Shown piece after piece: positions 9,070-17,622 of a stretch of DNA of 64,000 nt. The position numbers were made by a program, and so were the translations under genes. The DNA is taken from contig NZ_NFZQ01000010.1 in the NCBI RefSeq assembly GCF_002165135.1, positions 62,001 to 126,000 of the forward strand, read 5' to 3'. The notes below the pieces were generated by a model. It saw nothing but the letters and a program-made list of their open reading frames with translations. It searched no databases and was not told the origin of the DNA. The DNA comes from Pseudomonas sp. SID14000. GTDB lineage: Bacteria > Pseudomonadota > Gammaproteobacteria > Pseudomonadales > Pseudomonadaceae. Each line of letters begins with the position of its first letter. Within the stretch, counting starts at the first letter, position 1.

Positions 9070-9123
9070 ACCGCCGTGCTTCCAACGCTTTACCCATAAA
9101 AACAAGATCAAGAGAGCTTCGGA

Positions 9124-10374
9124 ATGAACCACACCCCTTGCGTCGCCCTGGGCCTGACTTTGCTCAGCCAACCGTTGCTGGCCGCCGAAAGCGGCTTCTT
9201 CGAAGATTCGAAGGCCACCCTGAGTGCCCGTAACTACTACTTCAGCCGTGACTTTTCCGACATCGTCGGGGCCAACCGGCAATCCAAGGCCGAGGAGTGG
9301 GCCCAGGGCTTCATCCTCGACTTCAAGTCGGGCTACACCCCGGGCACGGTCGGCTTTGGCGTTGACGCCCTGGGCCTGTTGGGCATCAAGCTAGACAGCA
9401 GCCCCGACCGCACCAACACCGGGTTGCTGCCGGTGCACAGCGATGGTCGCGCCGCCGACGAATACAGCCGCCTGGCGCCCACCTTCAAGGCCCGGCTGTC
9501 CAAGACCGAATTGCGCGTTGGCGAACTGCAACCCAACCTGCCGGTGCTGACCTTCAGCGACATCCGCCTGTTGCCACCGACCTACCAGGGGGCAAGCCTG
9601 AGCTCGGCGGAAATCGACGGCCTGACCGTACAGGCCGGGCACCTGAAAAGCACCCACCTGCGCAACGAAGGCGGCGACGGCAAGATGAACGCCATGCTCG
9701 GCCATGTGCCGATGCGCCAGGTAGAAAGCGACGCCTTCAACTACCTGGGCGGTGACTACGCGTTCAACGCCAACCAGAGCAGCGTCAGCCTGTGGTATGG
9801 GCAGCTGGAAGACATCTACGAGCAGGGCTTTGTCGGCCTCAAGCACAGCAAGCCCGTAGGCAACTGGGTGCTCAGCGCCAACCTGGGGTATTTCACCGCA
9901 CGCGAGGATGGCGATGCGTTGCTCGGCAACATCGACAACCAGGCGTTCTTCTCGATGTTCACTGCCCGGCATGGCGGGCACAGCTTCCATGCCGGCTACC
10001 AGGGCATTTATGGCGACAGCCCGTTCCCACGGGTATTCGCCAACATCTCGCCGCTGGCTAACGAAGTGCCTACCTATGAGTTCGCTTACACCGACGAGCG
10101 CTCGTACCAGGTACGCTACGACTATAACTTCGCGGCCATGGGCGTGCCGGGGCTGACAGCGACCGTGCGCTACATCACGGGTAACAATGTCGACACCGGG
10201 CTGGGTTATGAAGGACGTGATCGCGAGCGTGACCTGGACATTGGCTATGCGGTACAGAGCGGCGTGCTGAAAGGGCTGGGGATTCGCTTGCGCAACGCCA
10301 TGGCCCGGTCCAACTACCGCAGCGACATAGACGAGAACCGCTTGACGCTGGTGTACACCTGGCAGTTGTTCTGA
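9124..10374 (+). CDS. benF: BenF, OprD-family benzoate porin
   Basis: A 416-residue outer-membrane porin with a signal peptide (hydrophobic stretch ending in LLAAE) and the OprD pattern: F-F-E-D-S-K-A N-terminus, many alternating beta strands with aromatic girdles, and the C-terminal aromatic ending YTWQLF. OprD-family porins of this subgroup admit aromatic acids. It closes the ben operon, 54 bp after benE, and is followed by a likely terminator. Assignment to benzoate rests on position. Confidence 0.9.
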   Translation: MNHTPCVALGLTLLSQPLLAAESGFFEDSKATLSARNYYFSRDFSDIVGANRQSKAEEWAQGFILDFKSGYTPGTVGFGVDALGLLGIKLDSSPDRTNTGLLPVHSDGRAADEYSRLAPTFKARLSKTELRVGELQPNLPVLTFSDIRLLPPTYQGASLSSAEIDGLTVQAGHLKSTHLRNEGGDGKMNAMLGHVPMRQVESDAFNYLGGDYAFNANQSSVSLWYGQLEDIYEQGFVGLKHSKPVGNWVLSANLGYFTAREDGDALLGNIDNQAFFSMFTARHGGHSFHAGYQGIYGDSPFPRVFANISPLANEVPTYEFAYTDERSYQVRYDYNFAAMGVPGLTATVRYITGNNVDTGLGYEGRDRERDLDIGYAVQSGVLKGLGIRLRNAMARSNYRSDIDENRLTLVYTWQLF

Positions 10375-10380
10375 GATGGG

Positions 10381-10404
10381 GGTAGTTTCCAGAAACCACC
10401 TTTT
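10381..10404 (+). terminator. Likely terminator of the ben operon
   Basis: GGTAGTTTC-CA-GAAACCACC forms a stem with one mismatch and is followed by TTTT. It lies seven bases after the benF stop. Confidence 0.5.
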
Positions 10405-10418
10405 CAGGATTGCCACCC

Positions 10419-11495
10419 TTGGACTCCATTACTCAAGCTGTTCTCGGCGCCGCCCTGCAAGGCACCATGCTCGGCCGCGTCCAGGGCCGTCGCTCGCTGC
10501 TGTATGGCGCGGCGCTGGGCACGCTGCCCGACCTGGACGTGATCATCCGCTATGCCGACCCGGTGTCGCAGATGACCTATCACCGCGGCTTTTCTCATTC
10601 CCTGTTCGTGCTCACCGGGCTGGCCTTGCTGCTGGCCTGGCTGGTCAACAAGTGCTGGCCAGGCAAAGGCTATACCTTGCCCAGGCTGTTTTTGGCGTTC
10701 TGGCTGGTGCTGGTCACCCACCCGTTGCTCGACGCCTTCACGGTCTACGGCACACAGTTGTTCTGGCCTTTGCAGACCACCCCGGAAAGCTGGGCAGCGG
10801 TGTTCATCATCGACCCGGTCTACACCGTGCCGCTACTGGTCGCGGTGATCTACGCAAGCATCAAGGGGCTGACGAGCAAGGCTACGCAATTACTGACCTT
10901 GGCCCTGGTGTTCAGCGCAGCCTACCTGGGTTTCGGCCTGGCCGGACGCATGGCGGCCGAGCAGCGCTTCCAGGCTGCGCTCGACCGCCAAGGTATCGCC
11001 GTCAGCCAGGTACGCGCCGTGCCGATAGCCTTCAACAGCTTGGTCTGGCGGGTGCTGGCCAAGACCCCGGATGGCGATTACTACGAAGGCATCAGCAGCG
11101 GCTTCGACCAGCAACCGCCAGAAATGCAGCGATTGCCGCGTAACTTGCAACTGGCGCAAGCGCTGGGCGGGCACCCGTTGCACCAGCGCTTGCGCTGGTT
11201 CACCGATGACTGGCTGCGCTACGACCAAGTCGGCGACGCGCTGGTGGTCAGCGACCTGCGCATGGGCATTCCGGGGAATTACACGTTCCGCTTCAGCATG
11301 GCCCATCGTGACAGCCAGGGGCACTGGATTGCCGATGTGCCATCGATGTGGAGGGGCGCCGGGCCAGGGGCGGCGTTCAACGGCGGCGACCTGGTGCTGA
11401 TCTGGCGACGGATCGTCGAGCAGCAGCCACCGTTGCCGCTGGCTGCCTGGACTGATCGTTACCTGGTGCCTGGCACCGCTGAGCGCGGGCATTGA
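10419..11495 (+). CDS. YdjM-like membrane-bound metal-dependent hydrolase
   Basis: A 358-residue multi-spanning protein of the DUF457/YdjM family, with the N-terminal MDSITQAVLGAALQG, LPDLDVIIRY and YHRGFSHS motifs and a later THPLLDAFTVYGTQLF. These Asp and His residues are thought to bind metal in the inner membrane; the substrate is unknown. The start is TTG at 10419, spaced nine bases from AGGA; a TTG at 10410 would sit too close to it. It follows the ben terminator and is not obviously linked to benzoate. The traX-like fragment follows three bases later. Confidence 0.8.
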   Translation: MDSITQAVLGAALQGTMLGRVQGRRSLLYGAALGTLPDLDVIIRYADPVSQMTYHRGFSHSLFVLTGLALLLAWLVNKCWPGKGYTLPRLFLAFWLVLVTHPLLDAFTVYGTQLFWPLQTTPESWAAVFIIDPVYTVPLLVAVIYASIKGLTSKATQLLTLALVFSAAYLGFGLAGRMAAEQRFQAALDRQGIAVSQVRAVPIAFNSLVWRVLAKTPDGDYYEGISSGFDQQPPEMQRLPRNLQLAQALGGHPLHQRLRWFTDDWLRYDQVGDALVVSDLRMGIPGNYTFRFSMAHRDSQGHWIADVPSMWRGAGPGAAFNGGDLVLIWRRIVEQQPPLPLAAWTDRYLVPGTAERGH

Positions 11496-11498
11496 GGC

Positions 11499-11725
11499 AT
11501 GCGTTTGGCCGGGCTGGATCTGGTCAAGTGGACGGCGATGCTGGCCATGGTCGCCGACCACCTGCGTTTTCTGTGGCCTGATGCCGATGGCCTGTTCGTG
11601 ATTGGCCGGTTAGCGTTTCCGCTGTTTTGCCTGGCGATTGCGGTGAATGTGGGGCGCGCCAGGACCCGCTGTCGCGGCAGCGTTCGCATGCCTTCGCCGC
11701 GCGGGCCTTGGCAGAGCTGAGCTAA
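11499..11725 (+). pseudogene. Internally deleted TraX-like membrane protein
   Basis: The first 52 residues, with KWTAMLAMVADHLRFLWPD and IGRLAFPLFCLAIAVNVGRA, match the start of TraX-family multi-pass membrane proteins, which are normally over 200 residues. The frame then changes to low-complexity basic sequence and stops at 11720. In the next frame, QDPLSRQRSHAFAARALAEL ends at a TAA at 11725 and looks like a natural C-terminus. The pattern suggests an internal deletion that joined the two ends out of frame. The gene starts three bases after the upstream hydrolase and was probably co-transcribed with it. Confidence 0.6.
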
Positions 11726-11731
11726 ACCCTA

Positions 11732-11830
11732 CTGGCCTGTTCGCGGGCATGCCCGCACAGGTACTGCGCCTGTCTTGAAAGTTGTGGGGTTGCTGTGGGA
11801 GCGGGTTCACCCGCGAAGAGGCCGGCACAG
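11732..11830. repeat. Inverted REP pair after the traX remnant
   Basis: CTGTTCGCGGGCATGCCCGC (from about 11737) faces TGTGGGAGCGGGTTCACCCG (from about 11794). It separates the traX remnant from the Old Yellow Enzyme tail. Confidence 0.8.
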
Positions 11831-11834
11831 GCAA

Positions 11835-11857
11835 TAAAAACGGAGCCTGTAAGCTCC
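11835..11857 (-). terminator. Rho-independent terminator, minus strand
   Basis: Read on the minus strand, GGAGC-TTACAG-GCTCC is followed by GTTTTTATT. It lies just downstream of the Old Yellow Enzyme tail and now also follows the RHS ORF. Confidence 0.75.
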
Positions 11858-11866
11858 CTGACTGCA

Positions 11867-11932
11867 TCAAGCCTGCTTGAGGAACGGATAATCCGTATAC
11901 CCCTCAGCCCCATTGGCATAATCGAACTGCGC
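11867..11932 (-). pseudogene. C-terminal remnant of an NADH:flavin oxidoreductase (Old Yellow Enzyme)
   Basis: Twenty-one codons before a TGA read AQFDYANGAEGYTDYPFLKQ plus Ala. GYTDYPFL is the characteristic C-terminus of alkene and xenobiotic reductases of the NemA/XenB type. The rest of the gene (about 330 codons) is missing: an in-frame stop lies just upstream and RHS sequence begins at 11943. The remnant keeps its own terminator, so it marks where the original minus-strand gene ended before it was replaced. Confidence 0.7.
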
Positions 11933-11942
11933 CAATCTTCAG

Positions 11943-12869
11943 TCAGTTCTTCCTTGTGAGAACTACTGTAGCTACAACAGCTCCGACAATACCGATACCT
12001 ACGAGAATGGATATCACCGGATACATTCTGACGACGTTGTAGGGAAGATAGATAGCGATCTGGAAATTCTGCATGCGAGGACCAGGTTGGGTCCACGCCT
12101 GACCGACTCTCGAAAAAAGACTTAAATTGTGGTTCTGATCGCGGTAGGTAGGTCGATCCCTGTAACTGCGGTCCGTACTTGCGGGCGTATTACCTGAGAT
12201 TGAATTTAGTTCTCGCAATTGAATCTGTTGCGGAGGCGTTCCTGAAGCCTGGCGGGGTACAGTGGTTGACGGAGCGCTACGCCGGTTGGAGCTGGAGCGG
12301 CTGGATGACGGACTTAGTGGCAGAGTACGGCCAGCTGCCGTGTCGCTGTTACCTGACGCAGGGGCTCGTCTATGAAAAGGACCGGGAGGAGAGCTGGGAG
12401 TAGTAGTCTGAGGTCTTTGAAAAACCCTGGCCAACCCTGTCGGATCGGCGAAATTCACAGGGTCACCTTTGCAGTAGGTATAGCAATTGGTTCCCCCTTC
12501 CCCGAACGGGCCCAATGGGTCGGGACTGTTGAATCTTGCCTTGGAGAGATAAAACCGTTTGGTCTGCCCAAGCGGATAGCCGAGCGTCACCACATCCAGA
12601 TACTCGCCATTGAACCCTGCAAGTACCCTCCCCGAATCATCGGGAGAAAAACCGTAAGGTGTGTAAGCGCGAATACGCTGTTGCACCCGCGCATTTAGTA
12701 CCGATCCGTTCAAGTCGGTCTGCAGCAACATTGAATGTTCACCCGTTCTGGCGTCCAGCTGCGCAAGCAGTTTCTCGGCGTGTAGCAACCTTATGTGTTT
12801 GTCGCTATGCCTGGACACCAAACGGTCCTGTTGATAGAAAAAATGGTCAGTGACGGCGGTGGATGACAT
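11943..12869 (-). CDS. RHS-repeat core-domain protein with C-terminal membrane segment
   Basis: A 308-residue protein with one or two YD-like units (YQQDRLVSRHS, IRAYTPYGFS) and then the RHS core RFNSPDPLGPFGEGGTNCYT followed by CKGDPVNFADPTG. After this comes a Ser/Pro/Thr-rich linker, then a hydrophobic segment of about 25 residues near the C-terminus (VISILVGIGIVGAVVATVVL) ending in RKN. The shell-forming repeats and export signals of full RHS toxins are absent. The variable tail, with its single membrane span, was not matched to a toxin family. Both flanks are broken genes, so it arrived by, or caused, a local rearrangement. No immunity gene is evident. Confidence 0.7.
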   Translation of the reverse strand: MSSTAVTDHFFYQQDRLVSRHSDKHIRLLHAEKLLAQLDARTGEHSMLLQTDLNGSVLNARVQQRIRAYTPYGFSPDDSGRVLAGFNGEYLDVVTLGYPLGQTKRFYLSKARFNSPDPLGPFGEGGTNCYTYCKGDPVNFADPTGLARVFQRPQTTTPSSPPGPFHRRAPASGNSDTAAGRTLPLSPSSSRSSSNRRSAPSTTVPRQASGTPPQQIQLRELNSISGNTPASTDRSYRDRPTYRDQNHNLSLFSRVGQAWTQPGPRMQNFQIAIYLPYNVVRMYPVISILVGIGIVGAVVATVVLTRKN

Positions 12870-13013
12870 GGCTACGCCCGGTTCAAGTGAGTGACCTCAC
12901 CCTATGCAGAGCAGCACAGGTGGACAACTGGCAAAAATATCAGGCTGCGCCATGTGGCTGCTGCTCGATGCCACGCGTGTGTTGAAAAGTGTTAACGCAC
13001 GATAACTCTGCCG

Positions 13014-13187
13014 CTAACAAAAATGCGCATCCTCCGCGGTGATTTTCATCGCCAGCGCGCCGCCATAGGTGTCCCACTGTTCTCCGTCCACGGCCCGACA
13101 ATCGCCAAACTGACCAGCCGGTTGTTTAGTACCCAGGCTATCGCGAACTCGACGATACCCACGCCCTTGGCTTCAACATAGGCGGCC
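13014..13187 (-). pseudogene. Frameshifted C-terminal remnant of an aldo/keto reductase
   Basis: On the minus strand the sequence reads AYVEAKGVGIVEFAIAWVLN then NRLVSLAIVGPWTE, the C-terminal helix and strand of aldo/keto reductases (usual form FAIAWVLNN..V.SAI.GPRT). After TE the frame breaks; shifting one base continues as EQWDTYGGALAMKITAEDAH before a TAG at 13014. Everything upstream in the gene is absent, and the fragment abuts the stop of the Rieske/FAD reductase at 13188. The remaining gap, 12870-13013, shows nothing recognisable beyond possible promoter sequence for the RHS ORF. Confidence 0.65.
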
Positions 13188-14708
13188 TCAACCGATCAGC
13201 GCCAATGCCTCCTGCAGGCTCAACGGGCGCTTCAGGCGTTGTGACAGCGTTGCCATGGCATCGGAATAGCCCTTGGCGATAACCGCCTCGACCCGTTCAT
13301 CCACGCATTGCAAGGCGATGAAGTCGCCTTTTTCCGGCTCGCCGACGAACTCGATACGGTTCCAGTCCCGCGCATGACCCAGTACTTCGTAGGTGCGGCC
13401 ATGCTGGTAGGTCCAGAAGAACGGTACGTCGGCGTAGCGGCGCTGCTCGCCGAGCATGTTGGCGGCCGCGATAACGCCGTGCTGCTGGGCCAGGCGCCAG
13501 TGTTCGATACGCACCGGGCGCCCGGTGAGCGGGAAGGTGGCGATATCCCCCGCGGCCCATAGGCCATCTGCGGCGCGCATTTCGGCATCGACTTGCACCG
13601 ACTTGTCTTCGGTCAGCAGTACGCCCCGGATAAAAGCGGTCGCCGGTTCTACCCCGGTGCCCAGCAGCACCAGCGGCGTCTGTAGCCGCTCGCCATTGGC
13701 CAGCAGCACGGCTTCGACCTTGCCCTGGCCCTGGATCCGTTCTACCTCGGTGGGGCCGTGGAAGGTGACCCCCTTGCGTTCGTGCAATTCGCGGATGCTA
13801 CGGCCGATGCGCTCGCCCAGCTGCCGGGCCAAGGGGACTTCGTGGCGGGTGACCAGGTGCACCTGCAGACCGTACTTGCGCAAGGCCGAGGCGGCTTCCA
13901 GGCCGATGAAACCGTCGCCGATGATCACCACTGGCTGGCCGGGTTCGGCAGCGTCCAGCAGGTGCGCGGCATCTTCCCGTGAGCGCAGGGTAAATATCCC
14001 GGGCAGATCGACACCTGGGATATCGGGCCGCAGCGCCTTGCCGCCGGTGGCCAGCAGGCAGGCGTCGTAGTCGATCTGCTGGCCGTCGGCCAGCGTGACT
14101 TGGCGCTTCTGGCTGTTCAGGGTACGCACCTTGCCATGCTTGCGCTCCAGCTGGCCCTTGCGCAGGGCGTCGGCGTCGAGCAGGGCGGGCACCTCATCGG
14201 GTTGCATCTGCCCGGCGATCACGAATTTGCTGAGGGACGTGCGATCGTAGGCTGGCTGGCGCTCCTGATCGACCCACACCAGGCGGCCGGCAAAGCCATG
14301 GGCCAGTAGGGTGGCGACTGCAGCACTGCCCGCGGCACCGGCACCGACCACCACGAAACAGCGGGCATCGCTGTGGAGGGGCGGCTCGGTTTTGGGTAGG
14401 GGTTGGTCATCGACCCAGACCTCGTCGCCTTTGACCCAGGTTCTGTAGCGGCGCAGGTCGGCCAGGGCTGGCGGCTCGCAGACCGCGCCCTCGTCCACGG
14501 CGAATGCGGCCTTGTGCCAGGGGCAGACCAGCAGGCCGCCGCAGATCACACCTTCATTGAGTGGGGCGCCTTCGTGGGGGCAATTGCCCTGGAAGGCATG
14601 CACCTGCTCGCCCTGGCGGATGAGGATGAGTTCCTCGCTGCCGGCCTGGACGCGCAGGGGGCGGTGGTCGTCGAGTTGGGCCAGGCGGGCCACGACGTGC
14701 TGGGTCAT
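13188..14708 (-). CDS. Rieske ferredoxin-FAD/NAD(P) oxidoreductase fusion (AIF-like)
   Basis: A 506-residue protein in two parts. Residues 1-105 form a Rieske domain with CPHEGAPLNEG and CPWHKAAF, the Cys-x-His and Cys-x2-His ligands. The rest is a pyridine-nucleotide disulfide-type reductase: FVVVGAGAAGSAAVATLLAH (FAD), VVIIGDGFIGLEAASALRKY (NAD) and GLWAAGDIATFP (second FAD motif). The build matches AIFM3/NirD-like ferredoxin reductases, which usually pass electrons to an oxygenase; none is nearby. The start at 14708 (MTQHVVARLAQLDD) was chosen because the upstream extension translates REP sequence. It is on the same strand as the MFS gene, with a REP pair between. Confidence 0.85.
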   Translation of the reverse strand: MTQHVVARLAQLDDHRPLRVQAGSEELILIRQGEQVHAFQGNCPHEGAPLNEGVICGGLLVCPWHKAAFAVDEGAVCEPPALADLRRYRTWVKGDEVWVDDQPLPKTEPPLHSDARCFVVVGAGAAGSAAVATLLAHGFAGRLVWVDQERQPAYDRTSLSKFVIAGQMQPDEVPALLDADALRKGQLERKHGKVRTLNSQKRQVTLADGQQIDYDACLLATGGKALRPDIPGVDLPGIFTLRSREDAAHLLDAAEPGQPVVIIGDGFIGLEAASALRKYGLQVHLVTRHEVPLARQLGERIGRSIRELHERKGVTFHGPTEVERIQGQGKVEAVLLANGERLQTPLVLLGTGVEPATAFIRGVLLTEDKSVQVDAEMRAADGLWAAGDIATFPLTGRPVRIEHWRLAQQHGVIAAANMLGEQRRYADVPFFWTYQHGRTYEVLGHARDWNRIEFVGEPEKGDFIALQCVDERVEAVIAKGYSDAMATLSQRLKRPLSLQEALALIG

Positions 14709-14812
14709 GGGGGTTCTCCAAAGGGACCTTTGGAACCATTTGACGCCTGCGTCGGCGATGGGATGCGTTGAGCTGACGATCGGTGGAGGATGTAAACTTG
14801 ATGTGGCCTTGG

Positions 14813-14903
14813 CGGGCCTCTTCGCGGGTGAACCCGCTCCCATATGGAATCCACAATCTTCGAGTTGGGGGGGATCCTGTGGGACCGGGTTTACCCGCGA
14901 ATG
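14813..14903. repeat. Inverted REP pair between the MFS and Rieske/FAD genes
   Basis: CCTCTTCGCGGGTGAACCCG (from about 14817) faces CTGTGGGACCGGGTTTACCC (from about 14877). It lies in the 197 bp gap between two genes on the minus strand. Confidence 0.8.
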
Positions 14904-14905
14904 TC

Positions 14906-16234
14906 TCAACTGGCCCGTACAGTACTCAGCGCGCCGGCCCGGGTTACCCGCAAGGCCACCAGGCTACCCAGCACGATCAACGCCGCCAGTGAATACAGCG
15001 CGGCATCGGTCGAGCCTGTCTGGTCCTTGATGAAGCCGACCAGGTACGGGCTCAGGAAGCCGGCCATCTGGCCTACCGAGTTGATGATCGCCAGGCCGGC
15101 GACAGCGGCGCCGGCGCTAAGCAGTGCGGTGGGCATCGGCCAGAACATCGGCAGGCCGGTGAGGGCGCCCATGGTGGCGATCGACAGGCCGAGGATGGCG
15201 ACGGCCGGGTTACTGGCGAAGTTCACCGCGATCAGCAGGCCGATGGCGCCCATCAGCATCGGTACCACCAGGTGCCAGCGGCGCTCGTTGCGCAGGTCGG
15301 CCGAGCGCCCGCAGAGGATCATGAACACACCGGCCAGCAGGTACGGGATGGCGCTGAGCCAGCCGATCAGCAGCGGGTTGTCGAAGCCCATGTTCCTGAT
15401 GATCGACGGCAGCCAGAAGTTGATTGCGTACACACCGCTCTGGATACAGAAATAGACAAAGCCGAAGGTCCAGACCAGCGGATTGGTCAGTACGGCAAGC
15501 ACGCTGTCGCCGGTGGTGCGGGGTTTGCTGGCGGTATCGGCGTCGAGGTCGGCAGCGATGAGCTGGCGTTCGGCCGGGCTCAGCCAGGCGGCTTTCTGGT
15601 AGCCGTCACTGAGCAGGAACACTGCCAGTACGCCCAGGGCAACAGTCGGCAGGCCCTGGATCAGGAACATCCATTGCCAGCCGGCCAGGCCGTGCTGGCC
15701 GGCGGCGAAGTGTTGGAGGATCCAGCCAGAGAACGGCCCGCCGAGCAGGCCCGACACCGGGATGGCCGACATGAACAGGGCCATGATGCGGCCGCGGCGG
15801 GCTGCCGGGAACCAGCGCGAAAGGTACAGCACCACGCCTGGGAAGAAGCCTGCTTCGGCAGCGCCGGTCAGCAGGCGCAGGGCGTAGAACTCGGTGGGCG
15901 TAGTGACGAACAGCAGGCAGGTGGAGAGGCTGCCCCAGGCGATCATCATCAGCGCGATCCAGCGCCGCGGGCCGAAGCGGTTGAGCGCCAGGTTGCTCGG
16001 CAGGCCGCAGAGCACGTAGCCGATGAAGAAGATGCCGGCGCCAAGGCCGTACACCGTTTCGCTGAACTTCAGGGCGTCGAGCATCTGCAGCTTGGCAAAG
16101 CCGACGTTGACGCGATCCAGGTAGTTGAACAGGTAGCAGATGAAAATGAACGGAATCAGCCGCAGGGTGATGCGCCGGTACAGCGCGTTGCGGGTGGTGT
16201 CCGTGCCTTGGTCAGGGGCGGGGCTGTATGCCAT
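14906..16234 (-). CDS. MFS transporter, anion:cation symporter type (sugar acid/aromatic acid)
   Basis: A 442-residue transporter with 12 predicted helices. ITLRLIPFIFICYLFNYLDR followed by VNVGFAKLQM is the helix 1 signature of the ACS family (phthalate, glucarate, tartronate carriers), and GAAEAGFFPGVVLYLSRWFP is its helix 4 signature. The start at 16234 gives the usual short N-terminus. It is divergent from the CdaR-type regulator (162 bp between) and two genes from glycerate kinase, suggesting uptake of a sugar acid feeding glycerate. The substrate is inferred, not shown. Confidence 0.85.
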   Translation of the reverse strand: MAYSPAPDQGTDTTRNALYRRITLRLIPFIFICYLFNYLDRVNVGFAKLQMLDALKFSETVYGLGAGIFFIGYVLCGLPSNLALNRFGPRRWIALMMIAWGSLSTCLLFVTTPTEFYALRLLTGAAEAGFFPGVVLYLSRWFPAARRGRIMALFMSAIPVSGLLGGPFSGWILQHFAAGQHGLAGWQWMFLIQGLPTVALGVLAVFLLSDGYQKAAWLSPAERQLIAADLDADTASKPRTTGDSVLAVLTNPLVWTFGFVYFCIQSGVYAINFWLPSIIRNMGFDNPLLIGWLSAIPYLLAGVFMILCGRSADLRNERRWHLVVPMLMGAIGLLIAVNFASNPAVAILGLSIATMGALTGLPMFWPMPTALLSAGAAVAGLAIINSVGQMAGFLSPYLVGFIKDQTGSTDAALYSLAALIVLGSLVALRVTRAGALSTVRAS

Positions 16235-16324
16235 GATCGGGTTCTCTGTTGTTATGGTTGTCGCCGCGTCGCCTGTTCCGGCGCTCGCCCTGACGAGTCT
16301 CGGGGACTGCGGCGTGCCTGTCTT

Positions 16325-16338
16325 TGTGCTTTTGCACA
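16325..16338. promoter_or_regulatory. Dyad between the MFS gene and the CdaR-type regulator
   Basis: TGTGC-TTTT-GCACA is a perfect inverted repeat about 59 bp upstream of the regulator start, in the shared divergent promoter region. It is a candidate site for the regulator; no binding data are implied. Confidence 0.4.
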
Positions 16339-16396
16339 GCACTTGCACCGGGCTGCTGTGCCCGAGCCCAAAACCTGACACCCAAAGGACCATTCA

Positions 16397-17494
16397 ATGT
16401 TCGAACTCGACCATGACCTGGCACAGGATATCGTGGACCGGGCGATGGCCATTCTGCCCTGCAACGTCAATGTCATGGACAGCCAGGGGTTGATCCTCGG
16501 CAGTGGCGAACCGGAGCGCATCAACACCCGTCACGAGGGCGCGCAGCTGGTACTGGCCAACGGCCGGATCGTCGAGCTGGATACCGACGCGGCCAAATGC
16601 CTGAAGGGCGTGCAACCTGGGGTGAACCTGCCGCTGATGCTCGATGGTCGATTGATGGGCGTGCTTGGCCTGACCGGTGACCCGCAGCAAGTGCGTACCT
16701 ATGGCGAGCTGGTGCGCATGACCGCCGAAATGCTGTTGGCCCAGCGCCATTTGCAGGCCGACCAGCAATGGCGACGGCAGCGCTGTGACGACTTGCTGGC
16801 CCTGCTGCTGGGTGGCAGCGGCGATTCGCCTCGGTTGCTCGACGAGGCCCGGCAACTGGGGCTCAAACCCCAGTTACCACGTGTGCCGTGCCTGTTCGAA
16901 CTGGCCTCGGGGCCATCCGCCGAAACCCTGTCGGCGTGGTTGATGAGCCGCTACCCGGACAGTTGGTGCGTCAGCCCGGCCCGCCAGTCGTTATTGTGGT
17001 GTCGCCCGGCTGGCGTGGCGCTGGATGAGCCCCGTCTGCTGGAGCGCCTGCAACGTCATGGCTGGGAAGTGGAGCGCCTGGCCCTGGGTAGTGCCGCGCA
17101 AAGCCTGGAGCAACTGCGCCGGGGTTATCGCCGGGTGCGTGACCTGTTGGCCTATGGGCGCGAGGTACTGCCCGGCGAGCGCCTGCTCAGCCTGCAGCGC
17201 TACCGGTTGCCGGCTTTGCTGTGGCGGCATCGCAACGATGATGCGCTGGATGAGTTGCTGGAGCCGTTGCAGCGTATTCGCAGCAAGGACAGCAGTGGGC
17301 AGTTGCTCACCACGCTGCGCGCCTGGTGTGCCCATGACGGCCAGAGCCAGGCCTGTGCCGATGCCCTGGGCATCCACCGCAACAGCTTGCGCTACCGCCT
17401 GGAGCGGATTGCCGAACTGGGCGAGGTCGACCCGCTGCGCATGGAAGGGATGCTTAGCTTGTACCTGGGGTTGCAACTGCTGCCTGTAGATTGA
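16397..17494 (+). CDS. CdaR/SdaR-type sugar diacid regulator
   Basis: A 365-residue transcription factor. The N-terminal sugar-diacid recognition domain begins LAQDIVDRAMAILPCNVNVM and includes DSQGLILGSGEPERI. The C-terminal PucR-type helix-turn-helix contains CADALGIHRNSLRYRLERIA. CdaR proteins activate glycerate, glucarate and galactarate genes. It sits between a divergent MFS carrier and a downstream glycerate kinase, so it probably controls both. Confidence 0.85.
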   Translation: MFELDHDLAQDIVDRAMAILPCNVNVMDSQGLILGSGEPERINTRHEGAQLVLANGRIVELDTDAAKCLKGVQPGVNLPLMLDGRLMGVLGLTGDPQQVRTYGELVRMTAEMLLAQRHLQADQQWRRQRCDDLLALLLGGSGDSPRLLDEARQLGLKPQLPRVPCLFELASGPSAETLSAWLMSRYPDSWCVSPARQSLLWCRPAGVALDEPRLLERLQRHGWEVERLALGSAAQSLEQLRRGYRRVRDLLAYGREVLPGERLLSLQRYRLPALLWRHRNDDALDELLEPLQRIRSKDSSGQLLTTLRAWCAHDGQSQACADALGIHRNSLRYRLERIAELGEVDPLRMEGMLSLYLGLQLLPVD

Positions 17495-17622
17495 CACGAG
17501 ACATGTAGGAGCAGCCGCGAAGGCATCTGCCCAAACAACCCGCCCGACGTTTTGTGCATTTGACCGAGGCCTCCTTGGCAGCCACCTGTCAGCATGCCGC
17601 TCATCAGGACAGGAGAAACCCC

